Shown: one piece after another, positions 45,090 to 53,421 of the stretch
Layout of the letters: every line of letters starts with the position of its first letter
Numbering within the stretch: position 1 is the stretch's first letter
Source: Rhodoglobus sp.
GTDB taxonomy: Bacteria > Actinomycetota > Actinomycetes > Actinomycetales > Microbacteriaceae
Length of the DNA stretch: 64,000 nt
Assembly: GCA_025463515.1 (NCBI GenBank)
Contig: JAODAQ010000013.1
Coordinates: forward strand, 28,466-92,465
Direction: 5' to 3'
Translations under genes and position numbers: made by a program
Notes under the pieces: model-generated
What the model was told of the DNA's origin: nothing
Databases searched by the model: none
Seen by the model: only the letters and a program-made list of their open reading frames with translations

Positions 45090-45863
45090 ATGCGCGAGGC
45101 GCGGGACGTGGTTCGGCAGATCACAGTGGCGGCGAGCGCCGTCATCGCGGTCGTGGGCTCCTTCATCGGTTCCGGCGCCGCGGGCGGAACGCCGATCCAG
45201 GAGGCCTCGGGCGGGGCGCTGAGTGCGACGGCCACGCCGATCGCGCCGGACGTTCCGGCGTTCTCGATCTGGAGCGTCATCTACCTCGGGCTCGTCGCGT
45301 ACGCGGTGTGGCAGTTCCTGCCCAAGCAGTCGGGCGCCGAGCGGCACCGTCGCCTCGGGTACTGGGTCGCGGCATCCCTGCTGCTCAACGCCGCCTGGAT
45401 CCTCAGCGTGCAGTTCGACCAGCTCTGGCTGAGCCTGCCGGTGATCGTCGCACTGCTGGCCGTGCTCGCGCGCGCGTTCGTGCTGTGCCTGCGGTATCCG
45501 CCGGCCGGCACGATCGATGCGGTCGTCACGGATGGCACGCTCGGCCTGTACCTCGGCTGGGTGAGCATCGCGACAGCGGCCAACGCGACGGCGCTGCTCG
45601 TGGCATCCGGATTCACGGGCTTCGGCCTGTCGTCCGACGTGTGGGCGGTGGTCGTGCTCGCCGTCGCCGGAGCAGTGGGAGTCGTCCTGGCGCTCGCCGG
45701 TCGCGGCCGGATCGCACCGGCGCTCTCGCTCTCGTGGGGGCTCGTGTGGGTCGCCGTCGGGCGGCTCGGCGGTGAGCTGGTCTCCGTTCCCGCCGGAGTC
45801 GCCGCCCTCATCGCCGCCGTCGTCGTGCTCGCCGTGACCGCTGTGGCGCGAGTGCGCGCATGA
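45090..45863 (+). CDS. TspO/MBR-like tryptophan-rich membrane protein
   Basis: A 257-residue protein with about seven membrane segments. VPAFSIWSVIYLGLVAYAVWQFLPKQ and YWVAASLLLNAAWILSVQF carry the Trp and Pro pattern of the TspO/peripheral benzodiazepine receptor group, though it is longer than five-segment TspO. The family binds porphyrins and other hydrophobic ligands. GGAGGCGG lies just before the ATG. Its end overlaps the start of the DHA2 exporter (ATGA), indicating a shared operon. Confidence 0.75.
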   Translation: MREARDVVRQITVAASAVIAVVGSFIGSGAAGGTPIQEASGGALSATATPIAPDVPAFSIWSVIYLGLVAYAVWQFLPKQSGAERHRRLGYWVAASLLLNAAWILSVQFDQLWLSLPVIVALLAVLARAFVLCLRYPPAGTIDAVVTDGTLGLYLGWVSIATAANATALLVASGFTGFGLSSDVWAVVVLAVAGAVGVVLALAGRGRIAPALSLSWGLVWVAVGRLGGELVSVPAGVAALIAAVVVLAVTAVARVRA

Positions 45864-47398
45864 GGCGCTGGCTCGGGCTGGTCTTCATCAGCATCGCCGT
45901 CGCGCTGATCATCGTCGACTCGACGATCGTCAATGTCGCGATCCCGTCGATCGTGGACGAGCTCGGCATCTCCTCCACAGAGGTGCAGTGGGTGCAGGAG
46001 ACGTACACGCTCGTGTTCGCCTCCCTGCTGCTCGTCTTCGGCACCCTCGCCGACCGCTTCGGCCGTCGCCGCCTGCTGCTCATCGGCGTCGTGGTCTTCG
46101 CGCTCTCCTCCGTGCTCGCGGCGCTTGCCTCCGACGGCACCCTGCTCATCGCCTCGCGCACGCTGCAGGGGCTCGGTGGCGCGATGATCCTGCCGGCCTC
46201 GCTCTCGATCATCAACGCGACGTTCCGTGGTCGCGACCGGGCTATCGCGTTCGCGGTCTGGGGCTCCACGATCGGCGGCATGGCCGCGGTCGGACCGCTG
46301 CTCGGCGGCTGGCTGACCACCTACTTCTCCTGGCGCTGGGCGTTCGGCATCAACGTGCCGCTCGGCGTCATCATCGTGATCGGCGTGCTCGTGTTCGCGC
46401 TCGAGTCGCGCGAGGAGCCGCGCCGCATCGACCTCGTGGGCGCCGTGCTCTCCGTGCTGCTGTTCGCCTCGCTCGTGTTCGGGCTCATCGAGGGGCGCAC
46501 CTACGGCTGGTTCCTCTCGAACAACCCGCCCTCCTTCTGGACGCTCGACATCTCCCCCATCCCGTTCGCGTTCCTGGTCGCACTGCTCGCCCTCGTCGCG
46601 TTCGTGGCGTGGGGCCTGTGGCGCCAGCGGCGGGGCGAGAGCACGATGCTCGCCTTCGGACTGCTGCGCATCCCGTCGTTCCGCAACGGCAACATCGCCG
46701 CGCTCATCGTCTCGCTCGGCGAGTTCGGCATCATCCTGTCGCTGCCGCTCTGGCTGCAGAACGTGCTCGGATACGATGCGCTGCAGACCGGGTTCGTGAT
46801 CCTCGCGCTCGCGATCGGCTCGTTCGTCGCCAGCGGGTTCGCCGGGGCGTTCGGCAACCGGATCGCCCCCGTGCTCATCGTGCGCGTGGGCATCCTCGCC
46901 GAGATCCTCGGGCTCGTCGCCGTCGCGCTCGCGATCAGCCCCGACGCCGAGTGGTGGCACATCGTCCCCGGGCTGTTCGTCTACGGCTTCGGTGTGGGCT
47001 GCGCGACCGCGCAGCTCACGGGCGTGGTGCTCAAGGACGTGCCGGTCGACCAGAGCGGCCAGGGCTCCGGGACGCAGAGCACGTCCCGCCAGATCGGCTC
47101 CGCGCTCGGGATCGCCATCCTCGGGACCGTGCTCTTCACCTCCCTCGGCGCCGGGCTACAGGCCCGGCTCGACGATCGGGCTGAGATCCCGGCATCCGTG
47201 CGCTCGCAGATCGTCGAGCTCGTCGTCGACTCCTCGGGCACCGCGATCCCCGCCCTCGCAGAACGGTCGCCGGATGCCGCGGCCGACGCCCGCGCCGCAT
47301 TCAGCGACGCGACCCGCTACTCGGCGCTCGCCGCCGCCGGATTCCTCGTGCTCGGCTTCCTCGCGACCCTCCGCCTCGGTTCCCGGCGGGTTGAGTAG
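45860..47398 (+). CDS. MFS drug transporter, DHA2 family
   Basis: A 512-residue, fourteen-segment major facilitator: LVFISIAVALIIVDSTIVNVAIPSIV is segment 1 with the DSTIVNVAIP motif, VFGTLADRFGRRRLL is motif A, and RTLQGLGGAMILPASLS is motif B. It is the third DHA2 exporter of the window, cotranscribed with the TspO-like gene and probably under the divergent MarR. The last codons RRVE and the TAG stop lie in CCGGCGGGTTGAGTAGG, identical to the end of the methyltransferase gene at 12764. Confidence 0.9.
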   Translation: MRRWLGLVFISIAVALIIVDSTIVNVAIPSIVDELGISSTEVQWVQETYTLVFASLLLVFGTLADRFGRRRLLLIGVVVFALSSVLAALASDGTLLIASRTLQGLGGAMILPASLSIINATFRGRDRAIAFAVWGSTIGGMAAVGPLLGGWLTTYFSWRWAFGINVPLGVIIVIGVLVFALESREEPRRIDLVGAVLSVLLFASLVFGLIEGRTYGWFLSNNPPSFWTLDISPIPFAFLVALLALVAFVAWGLWRQRRGESTMLAFGLLRIPSFRNGNIAALIVSLGEFGIILSLPLWLQNVLGYDALQTGFVILALAIGSFVASGFAGAFGNRIAPVLIVRVGILAEILGLVAVALAISPDAEWWHIVPGLFVYGFGVGCATAQLTGVVLKDVPVDQSGQGSGTQSTSRQIGSALGIAILGTVLFTSLGAGLQARLDDRAEIPASVRSQIVELVVDSSGTAIPALAERSPDAAADARAAFSDATRYSALAAAGFLVLGFLATLRLGSRRVE

Positions 47399-47399
47399 G
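47383..47399 (+). repeat. Repeat fragment forming the gene end
   Basis: The 17-mer CCGGCGGGTTGAGTAGG is identical to 12749-12765. In both places it encodes (R)RVE and the stop codon of the plus-strand gene, although the two genes are unrelated. Confidence 0.7.
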
Positions 47400-47407
47400 C
47401 CCCGCCC

Positions 47408-47499
47408 AACTCAGGACCCTACGTGACCAGTGACGCCTGTGGGCTCGTTGCGGCCTCACTTGACTCACAGGCCACACGCCCCACATAGACTCCTGAGTT
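47408..47499. terminator. Nested hairpin between convergent genes
   Basis: Outer arms at 47408-47425 and 47482-47499 are inverted copies with 15 of 18 matches (AACTCAGGA... and ...CCTGAGTT). Inner arms GCCTGTG (47435-47441) and CACAGGC (47466-47472) are perfect. It lies between the convergent exporter and plsC genes and could stop both transcripts. TCCTGAGTTCGG is shared with the right arm of repeat element copy 1. Confidence 0.5.
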
Positions 47500-47525
47500 C
47501 GGGGGGGGACAGGCCCGCGGCGCGG

Positions 47526-48254
47526 CTAGTGCCGGCCGTCGCGGCGGAACGCGCGCCGCAGCCGCTCGCGGATCCGGCGCCGCGCGCGGCCCGCAGCAGT
47601 CGCGGCCGGGGGCTCGTTGTACTCGTCGGCGAACTCCTGGCCGCTCATGCGCTGGATCGCCTCCATGATGTCGTCCGTGACGTTGCGGCGGTCCTTGCCC
47701 GAGGCCGCGCTGCCGACCACGGGCACCGGGATGCCGAACTCGACGGTCACGCGGACGAGCCGGATGCGGCGGGAGTCGGGGGGCTGGATGTTCTCCGTTC
47801 CGGTGAGCGCGACCGGAATCACCGCGGCTCCGGAGGTGAGGGCGAGCCAGGCCACCCCGGTGCGGCCGCGGTAGAGCCGCCCGTCCCGCGACCGCGTGCC
47901 CTCGGGGTAGATCGCGAAGGCGTCGCCGCGCTCGAGCACTCCGAGACCGCTGTTGAGGGCATCCTGCGCGGCCTGCCCGGCAGAGCGCTCGACGGCGATC
48001 GCGCCGATGCCCGTGAAGAACAGCCGCGACACGAGACCCTTGAACCCCGTGCCCGTGAAGTACTCCGACTTGGCCAGGAACGACACCGACCGCGGCGCGA
48101 CGAGCGTGATCACCACCGAGTCGATGAAGGAGAGGTGGTTGCTCGCGATCAGCACCGCTCCCGTGCGCGGCACGTGCTGCTTGCCGATGATCTTCGGCCG
48201 GAAGACGAGCCTCGCCAGGGGCGCCAGGAACGCCCGGGCGAAGAACTTGATCAT
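47526..48254 (-). CDS. plsC: 1-acyl-sn-glycerol-3-phosphate acyltransferase family
   Basis: A 242-residue PlsC-type acyltransferase. SNHLSFIDS contains the catalytic H-x4-D, and FAIYPEGTRSRDGRLYRGRTG the EGT motif that binds glycerol phosphate. It should acylate lysophosphatidic acid or a related acceptor in membrane lipid synthesis; the exact acceptor is not determined. The gene starts 10 nt after the acyl-CoA dehydrogenase stop on the same strand, a plausible lipid-related pair. The basic C-terminus (RARRRIRERLRRAFRRDGRH) is notable. Confidence 0.87.
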   Translation of the reverse strand: MIKFFARAFLAPLARLVFRPKIIGKQHVPRTGAVLIASNHLSFIDSVVITLVAPRSVSFLAKSEYFTGTGFKGLVSRLFFTGIGAIAVERSAGQAAQDALNSGLGVLERGDAFAIYPEGTRSRDGRLYRGRTGVAWLALTSGAAVIPVALTGTENIQPPDSRRIRLVRVTVEFGIPVPVVGSAASGKDRRNVTDDIMEAIQRMSGQEFADEYNEPPAATAAGRARRRIRERLRRAFRRDGRH

Positions 48255-48264
48255 TCGCTAAAGG

Positions 48265-50340
48265 TTACTTGATCGCCTTGCTGGGCCTTTCAACTGCATG
48301 CTTCTCGTCGACCGGCGCGGTGCCGGCCTCGCGGAGTCCGCGGTAGTAGAGCATCGCCTCATCCTGCCGCTCCTTCTCAGCGCCGAGCGCGATCGGGGCG
48401 CCGATGAGCTCGGGCGTGAACTCGAACGCGGCGACGAGCGGGAGGGCGTGCTCGCGCAGGCGCGGCAGCAGGCGGTCGTCGATGTAGGCGGTGATCGCCT
48501 GCGCGCGCTGCGCCGAGATGCGGCCGTGGATGAGGTACCAGGCCGCGTTCTTCTCGATGAGGCCGAGGCCGAACAAGTCGCGCAGCCACGTCAGCACCTG
48601 CTTGGTGCCCTGGTCCTCCATGGCCTCCACGCCGTCGGTGAAGGCCTCCCACTGCAGCAGCTCGCCGTGGGCACGGGCGGCCTCGATGAGAGCGTTCTGG
48701 TTGCTGTTGAACAGCTGCGCCGCCTCCATCTTGGGCAGCTTCCCCGCGTTCTTGAGGCGCCCGGCGATCTCGGCGACCATGGTCTGCACGCGGTCGGTGA
48801 GCAGCTGGCGCTGCGAGTCGGTGTCACGGATGTACCCGACCGACCGCGCCGTCGAGCCGAAGTCGACCACGCTCTGGGCGAGGCGGCGAAGACCCGTGCG
48901 GTTGATCGCGGCCTCGGTGACCTGGCCGGCCACATAGCCTGCGAGGGCCCCCGCGTCCGCGTGAGCAAACGCGCGGCTGTAGTCGGTGAGCAGGCGCTTC
49001 GCGACGAGCTGCAGCAGCACGTTGTTGTCACCCTCGAAGGTCGCGTAGATGTCCATGTCCGCGCGCAGGCTCGTGAGCCGGTTCTCGACGAGGAATCCGG
49101 AACCGCCGCAGGCCTCGCGCGCCTCCTGCAGGATGTCGAGCGCTGCCCACGTGCTGAGGGGCTTGAGCGCGGCGGCCAGGGTCTCGAGGTCCTGGCGGTC
49201 GGCATCCGTGTCGGTGCGGCCGCTGAAGACGCCGTCGAACTTGTCGAGGAACACCTCGTGCGCGAACGACATCGCGTAGGTGGTCGCGAGCCGCGGAAGC
49301 AGTCGGCGCTGGTGGCGCTGGTAGTCGAGGATGACCTCCTCCTCGGTCTCGCTCGCGGCCGTGAACTGGCGCCGCTGCGATCCGTAGGAGAGCGCGATCG
49401 TCAGGGCGAGCTTGCTCACCACGGTGGCCGCCCCGTCGAGGGAGACGCGGCCCTGCACGAGCGTGCCGAGCATGGTGAAGAAGCGGCGGCCGGGGCTCGC
49501 GATAGGCGAGCTGTAGGCGCCGTCCTCGGTGACGTCGCCGTAGCGGTTGAGCAGGTTGACCCGCGGAACGCGGACGTCGGTGAAGTGCAGTCGGCCGTTG
49601 TCGATGCCGTTGAGGCCGCCCTTGAGGCCGTCGTCCTCGCCGCCGATGCCGGGGAGGAACCCCTTGTCGTCGCGGATCGGCACGTAGAACGCGTGCACGC
49701 CGTGGTTCACACCCTGGGTGATGAGCTGGGCGAAGACCACGGCAGCGCGGCCGTCCACCGCAGCGTTGCCGAGGTAGTCCTTCCAGGCCGCGCGGAACGG
49801 GGTGTTCAGCACGAACTCGCCGGAGTCGACGTTGTAGGTCGCCGTGGTACCGATGGCCGCGACATCCGACCCGTGTCCTGTCTCGGTCATGGCGAAGGCT
49901 CCGGGGATGTCGAGGCTCATGATCCCGGGGAGGAATTCCTTGTGGTGCCGCTCGGTGCCCAAGTGCATGACCGCGGCGCCGAACAGGCCCCACTGCACGC
50001 CCGACTTGATCTGCAGGGACGGGTCGGCCAGCACGAGCTCCTCGAAGCCCGCGATGTTGCCGCCGTGGTTCTCCTCGCCGCCGACCGACGTCGGGAACGC
50101 GCGGTGGACAGCGCCCTCCGCGACCAGGAGGTGCAGCTGGCCCATGACCCGCTCGCGGTGCTCGGTGAGGGTCTGGCCCTCGACGCGCCGGAGGTCAGGG
50201 CGCTCGGCGAGCTTGCGGGAGGTGCGGCGGATGTCTCGCCACTGGCCCATGAGCTGCTCCCCGAGGGCTGCCACGTCGACGACAGGGGCGGCGGGCTGGG
50301 TTGCGGGGGATTTTGCGGTGCGGTCGACGGTCTGGCTCAT
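48265..50340 (-). CDS. Acyl-CoA dehydrogenase/oxidase-family protein
   Basis: A 691-residue flavoprotein, far longer than classical acyl-CoA dehydrogenases (about 390) and close in plan to acyl-CoA oxidases. It has FAMTETGHGSDVAAIGTTATY (FAD/substrate loop), a middle beta domain, REACGGSGFLVENRLTSLRADMDIYATFEGDNNVLLQLVAKRLL (in parts), and a C-terminal extra helical domain. The catalytic Glu is probably in TFEGDN. It oxidises acyl-CoA at the alpha-beta position in fatty acid breakdown. TACCGT (complement of 50347-50352) stands 6 nt before the ATG. Confidence 0.88.
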   Translation of the reverse strand: MSQTVDRTAKSPATQPAAPVVDVAALGEQLMGQWRDIRRTSRKLAERPDLRRVEGQTLTEHRERVMGQLHLLVAEGAVHRAFPTSVGGEENHGGNIAGFEELVLADPSLQIKSGVQWGLFGAAVMHLGTERHHKEFLPGIMSLDIPGAFAMTETGHGSDVAAIGTTATYNVDSGEFVLNTPFRAAWKDYLGNAAVDGRAAVVFAQLITQGVNHGVHAFYVPIRDDKGFLPGIGGEDDGLKGGLNGIDNGRLHFTDVRVPRVNLLNRYGDVTEDGAYSSPIASPGRRFFTMLGTLVQGRVSLDGAATVVSKLALTIALSYGSQRRQFTAASETEEEVILDYQRHQRRLLPRLATTYAMSFAHEVFLDKFDGVFSGRTDTDADRQDLETLAAALKPLSTWAALDILQEAREACGGSGFLVENRLTSLRADMDIYATFEGDNNVLLQLVAKRLLTDYSRAFAHADAGALAGYVAGQVTEAAINRTGLRRLAQSVVDFGSTARSVGYIRDTDSQRQLLTDRVQTMVAEIAGRLKNAGKLPKMEAAQLFNSNQNALIEAARAHGELLQWEAFTDGVEAMEDQGTKQVLTWLRDLFGLGLIEKNAAWYLIHGRISAQRAQAITAYIDDRLLPRLREHALPLVAAFEFTPELIGAPIALGAEKERQDEAMLYYRGLREAGTAPVDEKHAVERPSKAIK

Positions 50341-50464
50341 GGTTTCACGGTACGTCCGACGGGCGCGGGGCGAAAACGCTCAGTGCGGAGCGTGCAAGGG
50401 GGCTACGCGCGGCCCGCTCGCACTTGGTGCAACCCTACAAGTTACTGGTATCTGCCTTGTGGGA

Positions 50465-51181
50465 TTAGGCGCCTGACGGAGCGCTGATCAGGGTGATCGC
50501 CGTGGAGTCGTTTTCAGCGAGCAGGTACACGATCGTCGACTGCCACGAGTAGGGCGGCTCGAAGTAGCCAGTCGAGGTGCCCATGCCCTCGTGGAAGTTC
50601 GGCGGGTAGCCGTAGACGGCTTCCGTGTCGGCGATGGGGTCTCCCACGGCGAAATCACCGGGCGCGAGAAGGGCGACCCCGTTGACCGACGGTGCCGTGG
50701 CAATCAGCCGGTATCTCCACCCCGCATAACCCTCGGGGCCTTGGTCTACCAGCAGCAGCCCCCCGAAGTCCCAGCCCTTGCCCACCCCGATGTAAGGGGA
50801 TAGCGGCTTGCCCTCCATGGGGTAGTCCACGGGGGTGACGCCGAGCACGTCCTTGAGCACCGACAAGACCGAGCCGGCGTCGTAGTAGTAGGTCATCATG
50901 TTGACGACGACGCCGCCGGCGCCTTCGAACACGACGCCCTTTCCGGTGATCCGCACGGTGACGATCTCGATCTCCGGCGCCTCCTCGGGGGTGGCCGTGC
51001 GCGTCGGGGCCGGAAGGGGTCGCGGAGTACTGGTCGGCGTCGCCGTCGGGGTAGTGGTGGGAGGCGAGAATTGCGTGGCAGTTGGTGCTGGCGTCTCGTC
51101 GGCGGCGGTTTCGACGGGCACGCCCGCGCAGCCCGTCAGCACGAGGAGAACAGCGACCGTTGCGATGAACCTGATCTTCAC
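50465..51181 (-). CDS. Paralogous lipoprotein 1
   Basis: A 238-residue secreted lipoprotein from a GTG start. The signal peptide ends in the lipobox LLVLTGC (Cys about 18), followed by a Thr/Pro linker of about 55 residues. The globular domain holds ITGKGVVFEGAGGVVV, LKDVLGVTPVDYP, WDFGGLLLVDQGPEGYAGWRY and PSVNGVALLAPGDFAVGDPIADT, and ends SAPSGA. Three homologues lie nearby. Function is unknown; it sits on the outer face of the membrane. TACGCT (complement of 51188-51193) is 6 nt before the GTG. Confidence 0.8.
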   Translation of the reverse strand: MKIRFIATVAVLLVLTGCAGVPVETAADETPAPTATQFSPPTTTPTATPTSTPRPLPAPTRTATPEEAPEIEIVTVRITGKGVVFEGAGGVVVNMMTYYYDAGSVLSVLKDVLGVTPVDYPMEGKPLSPYIGVGKGWDFGGLLLVDQGPEGYAGWRYRLIATAPSVNGVALLAPGDFAVGDPIADTEAVYGYPPNFHEGMGTSTGYFEPPYSWQSTIVYLLAENDSTAITLISAPSGA

Positions 51182-51187
51182 TCGCAA

Positions 51188-51193
51188 AGCGTA
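51188..51193 (-). promoter_or_regulatory. -10 box of lipoprotein gene 1
   Basis: TACGCT on the minus strand, 6 nt before the GTG start. The same hexamer-6 nt-GTG arrangement precedes all four lipoprotein genes. Confidence 0.5.
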
Positions 51194-51219
51194 GCCCCCC
51201 GAGACGCTGCCCTGTTGGT

Positions 51220-51933
51220 TTAGCCGCCCGTGGGCGCGATGATGAGCGAGATGATCGTCGACCTGCCCTCGGCCACGACGCTCACTTTCGGGTTCTGCAT
51301 TGTGTAGGTGCCGTCGGAATAGGAGTTCTGCGTGCCCGTGCCCGCGTAGTCGTTGTCGTAGAAGTGCGGCGCTTGCCCGAAGAACGAAGTGGTGTCGGCG
51401 ATGGGATCGCCAATGGTGAAGCCGCCGGATGTCACGATGGCCACGCCGCCGATCGAGGGAACAGTCGCGATGAGCTTGAACGCCCGGCCACCGTAGCCAC
51501 CCGACCCCTGGTCGGCCACGATGAGTCCTCCGAAGTTCCAGGCTGTAGTCCCCGACTCGACGTACAGGTAGAGCGGTTCCGACGTCGGGTAGGGCACCGG
51601 CGCCACCCCGAGAACGTCCTCGAGTTCAGACACCAGCAGGTCTGCGTCCTGGAACGACGAGACGAAATCGACGACCGTGCCGTCAGCTCCCTCGAACACG
51701 ATCCCCGCGCCAGTTACCCGGATCATGGTGACCTCGATCGCCGGGACGACTTCCGGCGGCGCGGTCGGGGTCGGCGAGGAGGTGGGAGCGGGAGTGGCTG
51801 TGGCTGTGCTGGGCGCGGCGGGTGAAGCAGATGGCGTGGGCGAGCGCGTCTCCCCCGCGGAGGGCTGCGCGTTACCGGTGCAGCCCGACAGCAGCAGCAT
51901 GGCTGCGACCACAGTGGCGAACCTGATCTTCAC
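51220..51933 (-). CDS. Paralogous lipoprotein 2
   Basis: A 237-residue lipoprotein, the closest relative of the one just downstream. The start VKIRF is shared with copy 1. The lipobox is LLLLSGC, then a Thr/Ser/Pro linker. The domain repeats ITGxGIVFEGxxG as VTGAGIVFEGADGTVV, LEDVLGVAPVPYP, WNFGGLIVADQGSGGYGGRAF and PSIGGVAIVTSGGFTIGDPIADT, and ends IAPTGG. It probably arose by tandem duplication. TACGCT (complement of 51940-51945) is 6 nt before the GTG. Confidence 0.8.
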   Translation of the reverse strand: MKIRFATVVAAMLLLSGCTGNAQPSAGETRSPTPSASPAAPSTATATPAPTSSPTPTAPPEVVPAIEVTMIRVTGAGIVFEGADGTVVDFVSSFQDADLLVSELEDVLGVAPVPYPTSEPLYLYVESGTTAWNFGGLIVADQGSGGYGGRAFKLIATVPSIGGVAIVTSGGFTIGDPIADTTSFFGQAPHFYDNDYAGTGTQNSYSDGTYTMQNPKVSVVAEGRSTIISLIIAPTGG

Positions 51934-51939
51934 TCGTGA

Positions 51940-51945
51940 AGCGTA
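51940..51945 (-). promoter_or_regulatory. -10 box of lipoprotein gene 2
   Basis: TACGCT on the minus strand exactly 6 nt before the GTG start, identical to the box of lipoprotein gene 1, implying leaderless transcription. Confidence 0.5.
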
Positions 51946-51982
51946 ACTCCTAGACGCTGCCGGACGCATACCGATCCGGTAA

Positions 51983-52789
51983 CTAGCCGAGCAGCTCCTT
52001 CATCTGGGTGGCGATCAGCAGGGTGGCACGGCGCGGCGACAACCGAGCGAGGCGATCCATGAAGCGCGCATCGCCGCCGATCAGCGTGCGATAGGCGCCC
52101 TTCTCCATCGCCTCGATGATCTGGCGAGCGGCATCCGGCGGCGTCGTCGTCTTGCGGGGCTTCGCGCCGGCCGACGCGGCCTCCATGCGCGACGTGTCGA
52201 CACCGGAGTTCGCGGTGATATTGGTGCCGACCCCGCCCGGGAACACCACGCCCACCGAGAGGGACGTGCCCTGCGACTCGGCGAAGAGCGCCTCGGTGAA
52301 GAGCTTCACCGCGGCCTTGCTCGCGCCGTACGCGGCTTGGCCGGGGACCGGGAGGAATCCGCCCATGCTCGAGACGTTGAGCAGGCCCGACTCGGGCCGC
52401 GCCATCAGGTGCGGCAGGAACGCCTTCGACAGGTTCACCACGCCCCAGAAGTTCACGTTCATGACGCGCTCGATGACGTCGAAGTCGAGCTCGACGATCT
52501 TCACGAACGGCTGGATGATGCCCGCGACGTTGAACAGCCCGTCGACCTGGCCGTGCGCGGCGATAACGGCGGCCGGCAGCGCGAGCACGGCCTTGCGGTC
52601 GGAGACGTTGAGCGCGTGGGTGGTCAGCCTGTCGCCGCCCTTCGCGAGCGCGGCGGTCTCGGCGAGGCCGGCCTCGTTGAGGTCGACGGCCGCGACGCGC
52701 GCACCGCGCTGGATGAGCTGGAGCGCGACCTCGCGCCCCATTCCGTTGCCGCCTCCGGTGACGACGAAGACCTTGTCGGTGATCTGCAT
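51983..52789 (-). CDS. Short-chain dehydrogenase/reductase
   Basis: A 268-residue SDR: VFVVTGGGNGMGREVALQLIQRGARVAAVDLNEAGL is the NAD(P) site, NVAGIIQ the NAG motif, NVSSMGG holds the catalytic Ser, and YGASKAAVK the Tyr-Lys pair. The C-terminal region PDAARQIIEAMEKGAYRTLIGGDARFMDRLARLSP is like a subgroup of actinobacterial SDRs found beside TetR genes. It follows a tetR gene on the same strand, with an operator-like palindrome in between, so it is probably the target of that regulator. Confidence 0.87.
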   Translation of the reverse strand: MQITDKVFVVTGGGNGMGREVALQLIQRGARVAAVDLNEAGLAETAALAKGGDRLTTHALNVSDRKAVLALPAAVIAAHGQVDGLFNVAGIIQPFVKIVELDFDVIERVMNVNFWGVVNLSKAFLPHLMARPESGLLNVSSMGGFLPVPGQAAYGASKAAVKLFTEALFAESQGTSLSVGVVFPGGVGTNITANSGVDTSRMEAASAGAKPRKTTTPPDAARQIIEAMEKGAYRTLIGGDARFMDRLARLSPRRATLLIATQMKELLG

Positions 52790-52813
52790 GGCTGAGCCTC
52801 TCTCTTCGGGTAG

Positions 52814-52829
52814 CGGACAACACTGTCCG
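52814..52829 (-). promoter_or_regulatory. TetR-type operator upstream of SDR
   Basis: The perfect inverted repeat CGGACA-ACAC-TGTCCG lies between the tetR stop and the SDR start, 24 nt before the SDR ATG. CATACT on the minus strand just upstream could be the SDR -10 box. Binding there would block SDR transcription separately from tetR. Confidence 0.6.
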
Positions 52830-52848
52830 GTTACCTCCAGTATGACAC

Positions 52849-53397
52849 TCAGCCCAGCCGGATGCCCATCAGCCGCCAGCCCTGATCGATGACGGACGCC
52901 CGGTCCTTCGCAAGGGCGATCGACGCCCCGCCGGCGACGAGCTGGATCGCGAGCATGACATCGCTGGCCGTGAAGTGCGCGGGTATCGTGCCCGTCTGGC
53001 GGCCCTCATCCACCACCGAGTCGATGATCCCGGCGATGCGCGACCCGAGGCGGGCGCCGTGCGGGTCGTCCGGATGCCGCGCGATGAGCTCGATGAAGGC
53101 GACCGAGCTGCTCGCCTGCTCCGAGACCATCGTGAGCACGTCGGCGAGCGTGCCGCCGCGCGCGACGACCGCCTCGATCTCGCCGAGGTTGTTCTCGAAC
53201 GCGACGAAGGCGAGCGACTGACGGGTCGGGAAGTTTCGGTACAGGCTTCCTTGCCCGACCCCGGCCCGCTTCGCTATCGCGTTGAGCGGGGCGTCGAGCC
53301 CCTGCTCTGCGAAGATCTCGCCCGCGGCCTTGATGATCGCCGCACGGTTCTCGGCGGCCGCGGCGGGGCCGCGGTTGGCTCGGGGACTCGTGCTCAC
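52849..53397 (-). CDS. TetR-family transcriptional regulator
   Basis: A 182-residue TetR protein with IIKAAGEIFAEQGLDAPLNAIAKRAGVGQGSLYRNFPTRQSL (about residues 19-60, in parts) as helix-turn-helix and the C-terminal ligand domain of the SBT domain type (QASSSVAFIELIARHPDDP). The start is GTG with TAGACT (complement of 53405-53410) 7 nt upstream. With its downstream SDR it interrupts the row of lipoprotein genes, so the pair may have been inserted there. Confidence 0.85.
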   Translation of the reverse strand: MSTSPRANRGPAAAAENRAAIIKAAGEIFAEQGLDAPLNAIAKRAGVGQGSLYRNFPTRQSLAFVAFENNLGEIEAVVARGGTLADVLTMVSEQASSSVAFIELIARHPDDPHGARLGSRIAGIIDSVVDEGRQTGTIPAHFTASDVMLAIQLVAGGASIALAKDRASVIDQGWRLMGIRLG

Positions 53398-53421
53398 CCG
53401 GTGCAGTCTACGACCGCGGCG

